Positions 20,903 to 29,647 of a stretch of DNA of 64,000 bases are shown here, piece after piece. The notes under the pieces were generated by a model. The model was given only the letters and a program-made list of their open reading frames with translations. It did no database searches and had not been told where the DNA came from. A program made the translations under genes and the position numbers. Position 1 is the stretch's first letter, and every line of letters starts with the position of its first letter. Source of the DNA: Hydractinia symbiolongicarpus (Eukaryota > Cnidaria > Hydrozoa > Anthoathecata > Hydractiniidae); assembly GCF_029227915.1 (NCBI RefSeq), contig NC_079882.1, forward strand, positions 14,408,501-14,472,500, read 5' to 3'.

Positions 20903-21413
20903 AAATATTCACTCGTACAACTCCAAAGCAAAATACAAATCAAACAGGGGAGAATGGTTTCTTGGTATCACAAATTTGGAACATCAGAATTTGGAACATC
21001 ATGTTTCGACAGAATCGCATATTCCTGTAGTATTCCCAGAGTTTAGCAAGTATCCCATAAAAATTCCAACGACTTACCTTAATGATCCCGTTCGAGTTGG
21101 GTGGAATGGGCAAGCATTGAATTACTGGAATATTCAGGTTAATTTTGCAGCTCATTGTGCAACCACAGCATTAGGCATATCCGCTAAACATATGACAGGC
21201 TCCGTACCACTTAACGTTTATGAAACATATCCAGTCACAGTTTAGGGGCGGAATGAACTGGGGAAACCGAAGGCAGTGGAGTTCGATCACAAGATACCAC
21301 TAAAATACGGAGAGAATGGAGAACATCCTACCGAAGAAGAGCAAATTGCAAGGCTGCAGCCTATATGGGTTACGGGTAATTAAACGAAAGGTCATCGACA
21401 TATCTCTGAATAG
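20903..21413 (+). pseudogene. Chimera: unknown Polinton gene N-terminus joined to HNH C-terminus
   Basis: The first part (about 20903-21245) matches the N-terminal half of the gene at 4620-5718 (VFPEFSKYPIKIPTTYLND, ATTALGISAKHMTGSVPL). At about 21245 it switches to the C-terminal end of the zinc-ribbon/HNH gene: a VEFDHKIPLKYGENGEH segment with the HNH histidine, then QPIWVTGN and a final HRHISE before TAG 21411-21413. The two parent genes are separate elsewhere, so this is a recombination or deletion joint. The ancestral ATG appears mutated to ATT/ATA near 20902. It is divergent from the penton-like gene. Confidence 0.55.
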
Positions 21414-21430
21414 AGCGCTAGCATGATATG

Positions 21431-21463
21431 TAGTCTAGTGTGTTTCAATAGCAAATTAGACTA
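21431..21463. terminator. Stem-loop between convergent Polinton genes
   Basis: TAGTCTAGTGTGTTT pairs imperfectly with GCAAATTAGACTA. It lies between the HNH stop (21411-21413) and the minus gene stop (21487). Same family as 4521-4553. Confidence 0.4.
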
Positions 21464-21486
21464 ACTCGCAAACTGTGCTAGCTATT

Positions 21487-22734
21487 TTACGATTTTTTCC
21501 CTTTTCTGCTACTCATGTAGCCTACAACAAGAGCCGCGGCGGCAGCAATCGCCATGTATAGATGCTGTGCAACAACTTCAACAATTTTTGCCGCCACTTT
21601 AAAAAAGAAGGATACTACGTGCCAATGATACCAGGAAGAGCCGCACCTGCTTTCCCTGCTAAGTATTTTTAAGATTTTCCAAGTCTTTCCAGCTGTTTTT
21701 GTGTAAAAGTTTTACTACCTCCAGCGCTTCCTGCCGCTGCAGCACCCGCTGCCGATCCACCACCCGTAACTGCCGGCACAATGGTAGATATAAGTAAACC
21801 AACAGCCGAAATAATATCGCTGTAGTGATCCCCTGTTCCTTGAATAAAATCTTAATTTTTTTTGGCGAGTGATGTGTCGTCTCCCGCGATTTTCATAAGA
21901 GTATTTTTTATTGCCTTTAATTGGGTCTGAATCTCGGATGATAGTAAACCATGCGCTGATTGTTCAGCTTTTTTTTATCCTGGAATCGTTCAAGATCTTC
22001 CTTTGCATTTACAAGGTTGGTGTTCTCAATCTCAATCTGTTGCTCCGATAGTCCAGACTGTGCTTTCTTCTCCTCAAGCCTCTTCACCTTATCCTCCGCC
22101 TTAGCAATCTCACTATCATAGATGATCATCTTACTTTGCAAGTTTTTTAAATTCCCCTTTATGGGTTAAAGTCCCCTTCTTTCACGCTCCCTAAAAACTT
22201 CTTCTTCGCCGGCAAAGGAAGTATCTGTGATGGTTTCCGTTTCATCCACAACATTTTCGAGTAAAGGCAGCATTTCTATATCATCCGCATTCTTGATCAC
22301 CTTATCTATTTTATTCGAAAGTTGTCGAACGATTCCCCTCTTATTAGGCGTAGTAGTATAGTTTTTGAAGCCTAGTTTTCTCACTAATTCAACCTTCAGT
22401 TTCCTTGTTATTTCACTGACTGATCTAAATTCGCCGTTATTTTTATACACAGAGTCGGTTATATCTACACCGTGGAAGATGAGTTTACCTGTCTTTTCCA
22501 ATCAAAAATCATTATAACATCTCACATCAGACGTTTCTAATGTTTTCTCAAGATGTTTGTAAAGATCGTTGATCTTTGTTCTTTTAAGCCGTTCCTTCTG
22601 ACTTAGTTTGGTACCCTCCCCTTGCCGCGCAAGTTCCTCAGGTCTATTAAAAGTTACAGTATCTCATCATCATCATTAATATCCCCCTCACGTGTAAAAC
22701 CGCCGTCATCTTCATAACCTGGATTATAAGCCAT
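21487..22734 (-). pseudogene. Polinton coiled-coil/membrane virion-type protein, copy B
   Basis: It starts at minus ATG 22734 (MAYNPGYEDDGGFTREGD) after an AAATAAA motif. Readable pieces are TGKLIFHGVDITDSVYKNNG, a leucine-rich region ending NVVDETETITD, the long coiled coil (22141-21917), and a C-terminal region with two hydrophobic segments ending near the TAA at 21487-21489. Stops and at least two frameshifts break it. Divergent from the MCP gene, whose ATG is only 38 bases away, so the two share one control region. Equivalent to 3455-4522. Confidence 0.65.
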
Positions 22735-22772
22735 TTTATTTTAACAAAAAATCATCTAATAATAAACTAGCT
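22735..22772. promoter_or_regulatory. Shared divergent start region, coiled-coil gene and MCP
   Basis: 38 bases between two divergent start codons. It holds TTAAAATAAA on the minus side and TAATAAACTAGCT on the plus side, both variants of the start-abutting motif. Confidence 0.5.
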
Positions 22773-24010
22773 ATGAGTAACATATTTGGAAAAACACTCG
22801 ATCCATACGCTGATACCAAAACAATGTTTGCCATGAAAGACAAACGACAAACTGTGAGGGTGAGTCACATTCCATCGACAATAAATCAAAACAAGGACCT
22901 CTATGTGTCTTCGACTATTATTTGATTTGGAACTAACTGGCACCAATACAAAACGTACTATCGTGAACAACATCGGCAAAAGTCTGGTACAGAACCTGAA
23001 AATTGTACTCAATAGTCACGAAATTCAAAGCATTAACGATTGCAGAGTGTTTTCTGTCTATCGCGATCTCTGGCTATTGAAATTTGAACGTGAGAAAACC
23101 CTGATCTAGGAAGGGATCAATCCAAGTGATGGTACGACCCGCGCCCTACAGGTAAAAGCTACTGATCACGCGGGTAATATTGAAGAAAAAGCGATCGCCG
23201 CAGCTTATGGTAATACCTTTTGTATACACCTCGGAAAAATGTTTGAACTAGTCAGAGACCTACCCTTCTATCAACAGCATACACGACAGATTGCAATTCG
23301 TAATCCATTTTGCACCGTATGGGGATGTCATTAAGGATAAGGGTACAGCAGCTTCAGGGTCTACTGCAGCCAAAGCGGTAGATGCTACCTATAAAATCAC
23401 TACTATTGCACTGGAATATGATAAAGTAAATCATGAGGGCCTTGCAGGTGCTATGGCATCACGGTATAGTCAATTCGTTTTGCCTTTCGAAAGAGTATTG
23501 CGCAGTAAGGTGATTACCATGAAAAAAGAGGATACCAGTTATAATTTACAAATCGACACCCCAGCAAAAAGTTTAAAGGGCGTTTTACTGCTCTTTTTAG
23601 ATCCAGCGAAAGTTAAAGATTATTCGAGGGAGAACGAGGTATTCTACAACCTCAAAATTAAAAAAACCTGTGGAGGGTGAACCTAATGAACTGTATTCAA
23701 ATGCAATGCTTTCAAAAGACCATTTTAAACAATTTGTGAATCTTTTCGGCAGTCATGATTCTGATATTACTATACGTCAGTTCATGACTGAGAGATATGC
23801 ACTGTTCGTTGATTTTCGATTCTCTCCTGATCATACTCTGCACGGTTTCAGGATTCCTCTTCAACGCTTGAGTGATGGTATAACTCTGCATAAAACTAAT
23901 AAAGCGGACGGAACTGGGAATATTAAATGCTACGTCTATTTACTAAGTGATGCTCAATTGAATATTTTGAATGGCCATTTCCATAGTGTTGAAATAAATG
24001 ACTCTACATA
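22773..24010 (+). pseudogene. Polinton major capsid protein (double jelly-roll), copy B
   Basis: It starts at ATG 22773 (MSNIFGKTLDPYADTKTMFA). Pieces follow in order: VKSLVQNL-like and LKIVLNSHEIQSINDCRVFS (22903-23109), a stop at 23107-23109 after KFEREKTLI, AYGNTFCIHLGKMFELVRDL (about 23207), then a 129-codon frame with ASRYSQFVLPFERVLRSKVI and SLKGVLLLFLDPAKV (23291-23680), and a final frame with FGSHDSDITIRQFMTERYAL and YVYLLSDAQLNILNGHFHSV. This is the known Polinton double jelly-roll MCP layout, about 400 codons. It has at least four frame breaks. The tail runs directly into the ATPase gene. Confidence 0.8.
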
Positions 24011-24578
24011 TAGTGAAAGAGTCCCATACAGCGATATTTTCAGGCCCAACAAGTTGTAGAAAAACACAACGTGTTCTTGATCTCTTCGAGGGTGAATACA
24101 AGAAAAATTTCCACAACATTATTATTCTGTATCCAACTATACAATGGAACAGCACTTACCTCGAGAGATCCTCGCTTCGGAAAGATGATTACGTTTTTCT
24201 GATCAATCCCAGGGATCAACTGTTTGAATGGATTGAAAAATTATCGTCGCTGTTAGATGGCGAAAATTGTCTGTTCATTATCGATGACTGTATAGCAGAC
24301 GAGAACCTAAATAAGAAACGACAATCTTTGCTTTAATTAGCTATATCAGGTAGACATCGAAAGCATAGTCTCTGGTCATACAGTCTTATACTGCTTTACC
24401 GAAAAATTTGAGAAGGCAAAAGAAACAGCTATTTCTCTGGTACGCCCATGAGAGGTCAGTGTTGAAATTGATCGATCAAGAGACAAATCTTATCGGTGAC
24501 TGGGAGGATATCAAGGATTAACTGGAAAAATCAAAACATGCATGCTTGTATATTAGGTTGGAGCACCCCAGAAGCTAA
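23998..24578 (+). pseudogene. Polinton DNA-packaging ATPase, copy B
   Basis: It starts at ATG 23998, overlapping the capsid tail, with AAATAA just before it. The P-loop is GPTSCRKT, where the usual second Gly is Arg, which alone would impair nucleotide binding. The frame is open to a TAA at 24334-24336 and contains Walker B LFIIDDCIAD and QWNSTYLERSSLRKDDYVFL. The remainder (RHRKHSLW and C-terminal RLEHP, ending at TAA 24576-24578) needs frame changes. The zinc-ribbon gene seen before copy A is absent here. Confidence 0.8.
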
Positions 24579-24589
24579 AAAATTCTCGA

Positions 24590-24598
24590 GTTAAATAA
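24590..24598 (+). promoter_or_regulatory. Start-abutting motif, secreted-type gene
   Basis: GTTAAATAA immediately before ATG 24599. Confidence 0.45.
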
Positions 24599-24958
24599 AT
24601 GCTCGGCCACTTCAAAAAAACTATACCCGTATTACTATTATTGGCTATCGCCGTACTCAGCGGCATGGAATTTGATGAAAAATTCGGGCGGCGTGATGAA
24701 CGAGTTCGTGGGCTGCCTACTGTGGACCATTTGCCTATCCGTGGGTCCATCCCCACATTTAATTGGGATAATAAACAGAAACAAGCCGATGGGGTTGCCA
24801 CGGAAAGCGAGGCGAAAAGAAACGCAGAGGCGTTGGCCGCCGCAGGTTGCGATGATAGTAAGGAATTCAGGCGGTGCGAATTAGGAGTTCGTGGACTTGC
24901 AGCCAGATACGGTTTTACTGACAGAACCAGGCCTTTATTGGTTTCTGTTAAGATGTAG
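24599..24958 (+). CDS. Small protein with N-terminal hydrophobic signal
   Basis: An unbroken 119-residue frame. Residues about 8-22 (TIPVLLLLAIAVLSG) form a signal peptide or signal anchor after a basic MLGHFKK lead. The rest is hydrophilic, with paired Cys (GCDDSKEFRRCELG). The start is supported by the AAATAA motif. It lies between the ATPase and the BRO remnant on the same strand, a place where other Polintons carry small virion genes. I do not recognise the family. No breaks are visible, unlike its neighbours. Confidence 0.5.
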   Translation: MLGHFKKTIPVLLLLAIAVLSGMEFDEKFGRRDERVRGLPTVDHLPIRGSIPTFNWDNKQKQADGVATESEAKRNAEALAAAGCDDSKEFRRCELGVRGLAARYGFTDRTRPLLVSVKM

Positions 24959-25527
24959 TAAAAAAGAAGCAAAATCATTTGTGGATTACTGAGGAGGTGT
25001 TGCCCAGAGAAATGCGATAGCTTGCTGGGATTATTGAAAAAAACGCGGTCATCAAACAACAAGATATGGCTCTGGCTCTGCTTGGGGATTATCTCGAGGA
25101 CATAGAAAAGCAACTTGTGGTGCTGCAGGATGACATTGAGAATAAGAACCGGTAGCTTGCGATACAGAGCCAAGAAAATGAAAGACTTAGAGAAAGATAT
25201 GTTCCACACCGAAGCCGTAAAGACGCCGTGCTATGTATAGTCGATAAGAATGATCCTCACGAGCCAGGAAAAGCTGGCCGACATAAGCACTTCATGATCC
25301 GATGCCAGCGTAAACAACTCAGGAAGAGAATAAATATTTTAAAAGCTAATTACCCTAATATGATCGTTAGAAAACCATTATGCGATGATCCAAATGACAT
25401 ACATACCTGGTGCCGATTTAAACAGGATGTTCTTGGTAAGCAAGACTTTTTTCGCAACCACTTTACATTGCCTGACGATGATACGCAGGAATTTTTCGAA
25501 AGGCTGTTTAAGATTGATATGATGTAA
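24959..25527 (+). pseudogene. BRO-type DNA-binding protein, copy B (N-terminus lost)
   Basis: It begins in the last part of the Bro-N domain (SKKEAKSF, then ITEEVLPREMR in another frame). A coiled coil follows (QQDMALALLGDYLEDIEKQL), then a clean C-terminal domain at about 25190-25527 (LCIVDKNDPHEPG, RCQRKQLRKRINILKANYPN, FRNHFTLPDDDTQEFFERLF). The ITEEVLP-x-x-R end of the domain is a good Bro-N signature. The first part of Bro-N is missing and has been replaced by the secreted-type gene upstream. Confidence 0.65.
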
Positions 25528-25614
25528 TAAGGTATTTATTTTTCATTGATTTGTCCAAGATAAAAAAATTCGGATTCCAAAAAATTAACAATATAAGAAA
25601 TGACTCTATTTCTA

Positions 25615-25922
25615 ATTGACATGTGCTATGCGTAGTCGAGAAGAACTATCCTCATGAACGTGGTATGTCTGGCAGACATGACTATAATATGATTAAATGT
25701 TAACGCAAAAACCTCACAAAAATGCTAAATGGTTTAAGAGTAAAGTACCCTAATATGATTGTGAGGGAACCAGCATGCGCCGATCCTTAGGCTGTTCAAG
25801 TCTGGTACCGATTCAAAGAAGATATCCTTGGTACTGAGAATTTTTACAAGAACCACTTTACACTGCCTGATGCCTATACCCGGGAGTTTTTTGAAGGGCT
25901 GTTCAGCATCGAGATGATATAA
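25615..25922 (+). pseudogene. Duplicated BRO C-terminal domain
   Basis: A second copy of the C-terminal domain just seen at 25205-25527 (VRYPNMIVREPACADP-like and FYKNHFTLPDAYTREFFEGL), with two in-frame stops. It ends at TAA 25920-25922. Only this domain is present, so it is a tandem partial duplication. Confidence 0.6.
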
Positions 25923-25930
25923 GGTGATAA

Positions 25931-25956
25931 TTTTGTGACTCTTACGAGTCATAAAG
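25931..25956. terminator. Stem-loop between convergent BRO and integrase genes
   Basis: TTTTGTGACTC pairs with GAGTCATAAAG around a TTAC loop. A matching hairpin lies after the other integrase at 38630-38656, so its position between these two genes is conserved. Confidence 0.5.
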
Positions 25957-25974
25957 AAAAAACGATCCGTCAAA

Positions 25975-27023
25975 GGTAGTCGCTAACTACCCCCTTGATG
26001 CAAAAAATCTACCACTTAATGACATGCCCCGGAGGTATTTCGACATCTTAGGGAATGAGCAATAATTCATCTGCGACTAAATTACGCTCAGGCCCATCTT
26101 TTAAATAATACAGGACCTGACTGTTTGGTTCCGCTATAATTCGATCAAGTCTATACATATTTTTGCTCCACCAGGCATCCGTTGCGCGTCTTTTTTGGTC
26201 TCCGTGCTTTCTCCCCTGGCTGTAACAAATATAAATACAGACCATCTTCACGCAAAGGTTTTTCCTCCGCAGATTCTTTGCTTTTCGCAAGTGGTACATC
26301 ATCCAGCTTCATAGCCTTTGACGGTTTCATACCGATCATGGCAGTCTTGGTATTGTTTAGGCCTTTCACTATAGTGTACAGGTGTTTCACCCATGTACTA
26401 CTAGTCTCCTCAGTAACCAACTCTTGTGCATCTTGAGGCTTGAATAGTCTTTCTGCAAGCACTTTATTGTACGATTCAACGAACACTGTAAAAGTATGAT
26501 GATACTTGGTGGTAGCTCGTTTAATCTCCACTCCTTTACCCTCTAACAATTTTGCGATGTCTGATTTAAATTCCGAACCATTATTGCACTGGAAGGTTCA
26601 GGATAGCGCAGGGGACTTTATAAATATCCTTAATCATTTCTGCAACCTCGCTGGCCATTTTCGTTTTTTAAAGATCGTGCTGCCTTGTAACGTGAAGCTA
26701 CATCGATCCCTGTCGGGATATACTTGTATGTATTCCCATACAGCTTGTCATGAGGCATATACAGTAGATCAAACTATCTATGTGCATTTCGTTCGGTTTT
26801 GTAATTGTAAAATGTGGATAATCAATCTTTTTTGAACCTTTAATATGCCGAAGCCATAAGAGCTGCCAGGATAACCAATGTACGACTTTCTTTTTGGATA
26901 GTCCACTCTCTGAGGAGAGTAATTTAACGGCTTTTCGTCCAACCCACAGATGTTCTGGGTTGTAATAAATACTGCTCAGTTTTTTTGCATCTTCCTCTGT
27001 AACTATTTATGTTGTTTTAACAT
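25975..27023 (-). pseudogene. Polinton retroviral-type integrase (DDE), copy B
   Basis: It starts at minus ATG 27023-27021 after TATAATAAAT. Readable parts are KKLSSIYYNPEHLWVGRKAV, a catalytic first Asp in GIDVASRYKAARSLKTK, a CNNGSEF motif where the second catalytic Asp is replaced by Asn, then a clean frame 26549-26151 with TKYHHTFTVFVESYNKVLAE (third acidic residue) and a chromo-like or SH3-like C-terminal end (SQVLYYLKDGPERNLVADEL). Several stops and shifts. It is the Polinton integrase, responsible for insertion and 6-bp target duplication in living elements. Convergent with BRO. Confidence 0.8.
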
Positions 27024-27033
27024 ATTTATTATA
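27024..27033 (-). promoter_or_regulatory. Start-abutting motif, integrase copy B
   Basis: On the minus strand TATAATAAAT directly precedes the integrase ATG. Confidence 0.5.
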
Positions 27034-27051
27034 AATTAAAACAAGTGTTTT

Positions 27052-27442
27052 TTATAAATATTTATAGGCGGCAAAACCTAGAAGGGCCAAGGATCCAACG
27101 ATGAAGGGTAATTCACCTCTTCTTGTTGTTTGAAAGGTGTGTAAAAATCGGACAATTTTGGTGCTTTATCGATAGCCGCAATGTAGTATTGACTCATACT
27201 TTCAACAAGATCCTTGACATGCTCACCGGCTTGCCTTTTCAATTCTCGTTGACGGTTATACCAGTCGATCTTTGACTGCCGATCCCTTACCCATTGCGCT
27301 GGGGCAGTTTGCAGTTGTTCGATAGCTTTATCGTGCCTTTTTTTCTCCTCCTCACCATTTCCACGAAGCTTAGAAAATAAAAATCCTGAGAAAGCCAATG
27401 CATTAATCGCGGCACCTGCCACAAGAATACCGATTGTTGCCA
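27052..27442 (-). pseudogene. Small Polinton membrane/coiled-coil protein
   Basis: It starts at the minus ATG 27442-27440 (MATIGILVAGAAINALAFSG, a Gly/Ala-rich hydrophobic segment), then a charged helix (EEEKKRHDKAIEQLQTAPAQ), WVRDRQSKIDWYNRQRELKR and LSDFYTP. A frameshift near 27110 gives the hydrophobic tail FIVGSLALLGFAAYKYL, which ends at TAA 27052-27054. So there are two terminal hydrophobic segments with a charged middle. The same gene is found at 36983-37340 and its tail at 3030. It always precedes the integrase. Function unknown; likely a membrane component. Confidence 0.6.
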
Positions 27443-27463
27443 TTTTGTTGATATATAGATATA

Positions 27464-28362
27464 TCAATTTCCTTTCGACATATTTTCTGAGGTCCACATG
27501 GACTGTGTATTTGTATAATGCAACCTTCTCGCTACTTCCACGAGTAATGGAGCTTCTCCATTTTCTCGATACTTTATAGGTGTTTTGTGGTGGATATGCC
27601 ACTCTTCACCATAATTTTCCCAAGACATACCATCGAGAAACTGCGCTTCAATATGACCCCGCAGTGTAGCCATGTCGCACCGTAAACACTCCCAAGAGCT
27701 CAGCTCCCTGTTTCCTTGCAGAGCATAATAAGTTTGGCTGGAAACAATATCCGCAAGATATCCAACGTGGTCACATATGGGGCATTGGGACCTTCGGCTA
27801 CCATGGTCACAGACACTCCCACCTTCACACTCTTTGCACCTTGATCGTATCTTGTCATGATCGCAGATGCTTCCACCACCACAGGCCTTGCACTGAGATC
27901 TTTGTCTGTCATGCTCACAAATACTTGAACCTCCGCAGTGCTTGCAACTTTACCTTCTCGTACCATGTTCACACATTTCACTCCCTCCGCACTCTCTGCA
28001 TCTTGATCTCACTTTTTGGTGTTTGCAAATACTTGAACCTCCGCAGGGCCTGCACCTTTGTCTCTGTTTTTGATGCTGGCAAATTTCACTCCCACCGCAT
28101 TTCTTGCATTTAGATCTCTGTTTTTAATGCTGGCATACTTCACTCCCACCGCATTCCTTGCATCTAGATCTCTGTTTTTGATGTGGGCACTTGGCACGTT
28201 GTCTTACCCCTTTTTTAAGATCAAGGCATCTAATGCACCAATTCGTCCATTCCCCGTTTCCCTCAACCCTAAAATTTTCAAAAGAAAGATAGTGATTACA
28301 GCGCGTACATTTCTTACTCTCTTCGATGTTGTTTTGTGTCTATATTCAATATTCATTATCAT
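27464..28362 (-). pseudogene. Zinc-ribbon repeat HNH endonuclease-like protein, copy B
   Basis: It starts at minus ATG 28362-28360 after TAAAATAA. A CTRCNHYLSFENF and CIRCLDLKKG lead is followed by about nine zinc-ribbon repeats of the form CKECGGSEICQH, each with two Cys pairs and a His (28200-27800), then CDHVGYLADIV. The C-terminal HNH-like segment (27673-27464) contains MSWENYGEEWHIHHKTPIKY and the ARRLHYTN end. One frameshift near the start and two in-frame TAAs break it. Such zinc-ribbon arrays are known from large DNA viruses and Polintons. The HNH part suggests a DNA-nicking role. The open frames at 27700-28197 in other phases are shadows. Confidence 0.7.
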
Positions 28363-28424
28363 TTATTTTAGTATTATGTATTTATATATTAGAGAAATCA
28401 AATTACGCTTATACCATCCTTGTT

Positions 28425-28631
28425 TTATTGCATACTATCAAACAATATAGCTCCCGTCATATATCCACCGAGCTTTAGATCATCCTTCAGGTCCATATTA
28501 GCTCCTGGCCTTGAAATTCCCAGTGCCTTTTTGGCACCCAGCGCTAGAAGTATAGTGTATGATACTAAGCGAGCAGCTTCCCATTGGGAATCAACGACCT
28601 CTTTCTGTTGCGGTGATACGTTTGTACTCAT
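28425..28631 (-). CDS. Small Polinton protein, 68 residues
   Basis: Starts at minus ATG 28631-28629 after TATAATAA. Unbroken: MSTNVSPQQKEVVDSQWEAA, a hydrophobic middle (LVSYTILLALGAKKALGI), then a Gly-rich end. The single hydrophobic helix suggests a small membrane protein. The paralog at 35614-36900 is split by a LINE insertion. Family unknown. Confidence 0.5.
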   Translation of the reverse strand: MSTNVSPQQKEVVDSQWEAARLVSYTILLALGAKKALGISRPGANMDLKDDLKLGGYMTGAILFDSMQ

Positions 28632-28639
28632 TTATTATA
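28632..28639 (-). promoter_or_regulatory. Start-abutting motif, 28.63 kb gene
   Basis: Minus strand TATAATAA directly before ATG. Confidence 0.5.
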
Positions 28640-28740
28640 TGGGTTTAATTCATTTTAAATATATCTAATTTTTGTTAAACTCCTTTTTAACAGGAGGCCG
28701 CTCTGATGTTTTGTTATCGGGCTGATTCTGCTGACGATTT

Positions 28741-28992
28741 TTAAAAAATTTTAATAGATGGAAACCTTCCCATTATCACAATAATACCAACCGCTGCTGT
28801 TCCTTCTAGAACTGACGTAGAACTTGTTGAAGTACTTAAAGAACTACTTCCCTCAGGTACTTGACCACTTTCACCCTTGTTCTTATGCAAGTCCTCCTTG
28901 TTCTTTCTATTCCATTCGGTAAGTCTCTTGCCAGCAGCAACACAACCTTCATTTTTCTTAGTAATAACTTGTTTTGGTTCTTTCTCAGTCAT
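28741..28992 (-). CDS. Small Polinton protein with Ser-rich hydrophobic tail
   Basis: Starts at minus ATG 28992-28990 after TATAAAATAA. Eighty-three residues: MTEKEPKQVITKKNEGCVAA, a basic helix (RLTEWNRKNKEDLHKNKG), a Ser/Thr-rich linker and a short hydrophobic stretch (AAVGIIVIMG). Unbroken. The equivalent at 35243-35601 is frameshifted but has a clearer transmembrane helix (GATAVTVIVIVGVGVWYKFL), so this looks like a tail-anchored membrane protein. Function unknown. Confidence 0.5.
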   Translation of the reverse strand: MTEKEPKQVITKKNEGCVAAGKRLTEWNRKNKEDLHKNKGESGQVPEGSSSLSTSTSSTSVLEGTAAVGIIVIMGRFPSIKIF

Positions 28993-29002
28993 TTATTTTA
29001 TA
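28993..29002 (-). promoter_or_regulatory. Start-abutting motif, 28.99 kb gene
   Basis: Minus strand TATAAAATAA directly before ATG. Confidence 0.5.
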
Positions 29003-29029
29003 GGAGGTCAACTCCTACAAAATTGAATT

Positions 29030-29502
29030 TTTGATAGATTATTCCCCATTATCTTCTTGATTTTGTTCGCTTTCATTTGTTTTTTACAAAACTTCAGCAT
29101 GATTGACTGTATGAGCAACAATGAGAAGAGGCGCTAGAAGTTTACCGAATTCCGGATCCCTAAATCGGCTATACTATCCTTGATAATGGGATCATCCTCG
29201 ATATCTTTCTTTAAATTTTTAGCATTATCAAGCTGAATAACATTTCCTATAACATTGGTGTACATACTAATCGCATGTGAAGACAGTGCCTCGGCCGTTT
29301 TTTCTCCTTTCTCATGGATTTCACGTTGAACATAGTCAGAATACGCCTTTTCTACGAAGCCCTCAGTACATTTTTTTGATAATAGATGCCCTTTGCATTT
29401 ACGTATAGCATTCTTTAAAACTTGACGTTTGTCGATAGGTTTTTCAGGTTTTTGTAAGGATGGAGTATGTACTTCATAAATTATATTTGCAAGCTAAGTC
29501 AT
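29030..29502 (-). pseudogene. Polinton helical protein of unknown function, copy B
   Basis: Starts at minus ATG 29502-29500 after AATAAATAAA. It is broken by stops, but codons for VDKRQALK-type, SSHAISMYTNVIGN and DDPIIKDS segments are shared with the gene at 34412-35171. The segments are helical and Lys-rich. In both copies it follows the polymerase directly. It has an uninterrupted target sequence where the paralog carries a mini-Helitron. Confidence 0.5.
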
Positions 29503-29512
29503 TTTATTTATT
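29503..29512 (-). promoter_or_regulatory. Start-abutting motif, 29.5 kb gene
   Basis: Minus strand AATAAATAAA directly before ATG. Confidence 0.45.
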
Positions 29513-29593
29513 AAATGTCGAAAGTGTAAAAAAAAAGTAGTACTATCATATACGGTAGAATTATTGCAATAAATAAACAGAATTCCATTTATT

Positions 29594-29625
29594 TGTCTAG
29601 TGTGCTGATCAAACACATTAGATTA
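29594..29625. terminator. Stem-loop downstream of the polymerase gene
   Basis: TTGTCTAGTGTG pairs with CACATTAGATTAG. It lies just past the polymerase stop at 29648 and before the next gene start. Same family as 4521-4553. Confidence 0.4.
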
Positions 29626-29647
29626 GTTTTTACCCGCTTTACACTGA

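Noticed and set aside
27700-28197. Long open frames on the minus strand (62 and 93 codons)
   Set aside because: They are out-of-phase shadows of the zinc-ribbon repeats; the Cys/His pattern is only in the third frame.
27464-28362. CRISPR-like array from the regular zinc-ribbon repeats
   Set aside because: Repeats are translated, diverged and in register with codons; no spacer-repeat structure and a eukaryotic context.
27841-28450. Plus-strand frames of 90 and 130 codons
   Set aside because: Antisense shadows of the same zinc-ribbon array, without family signals.
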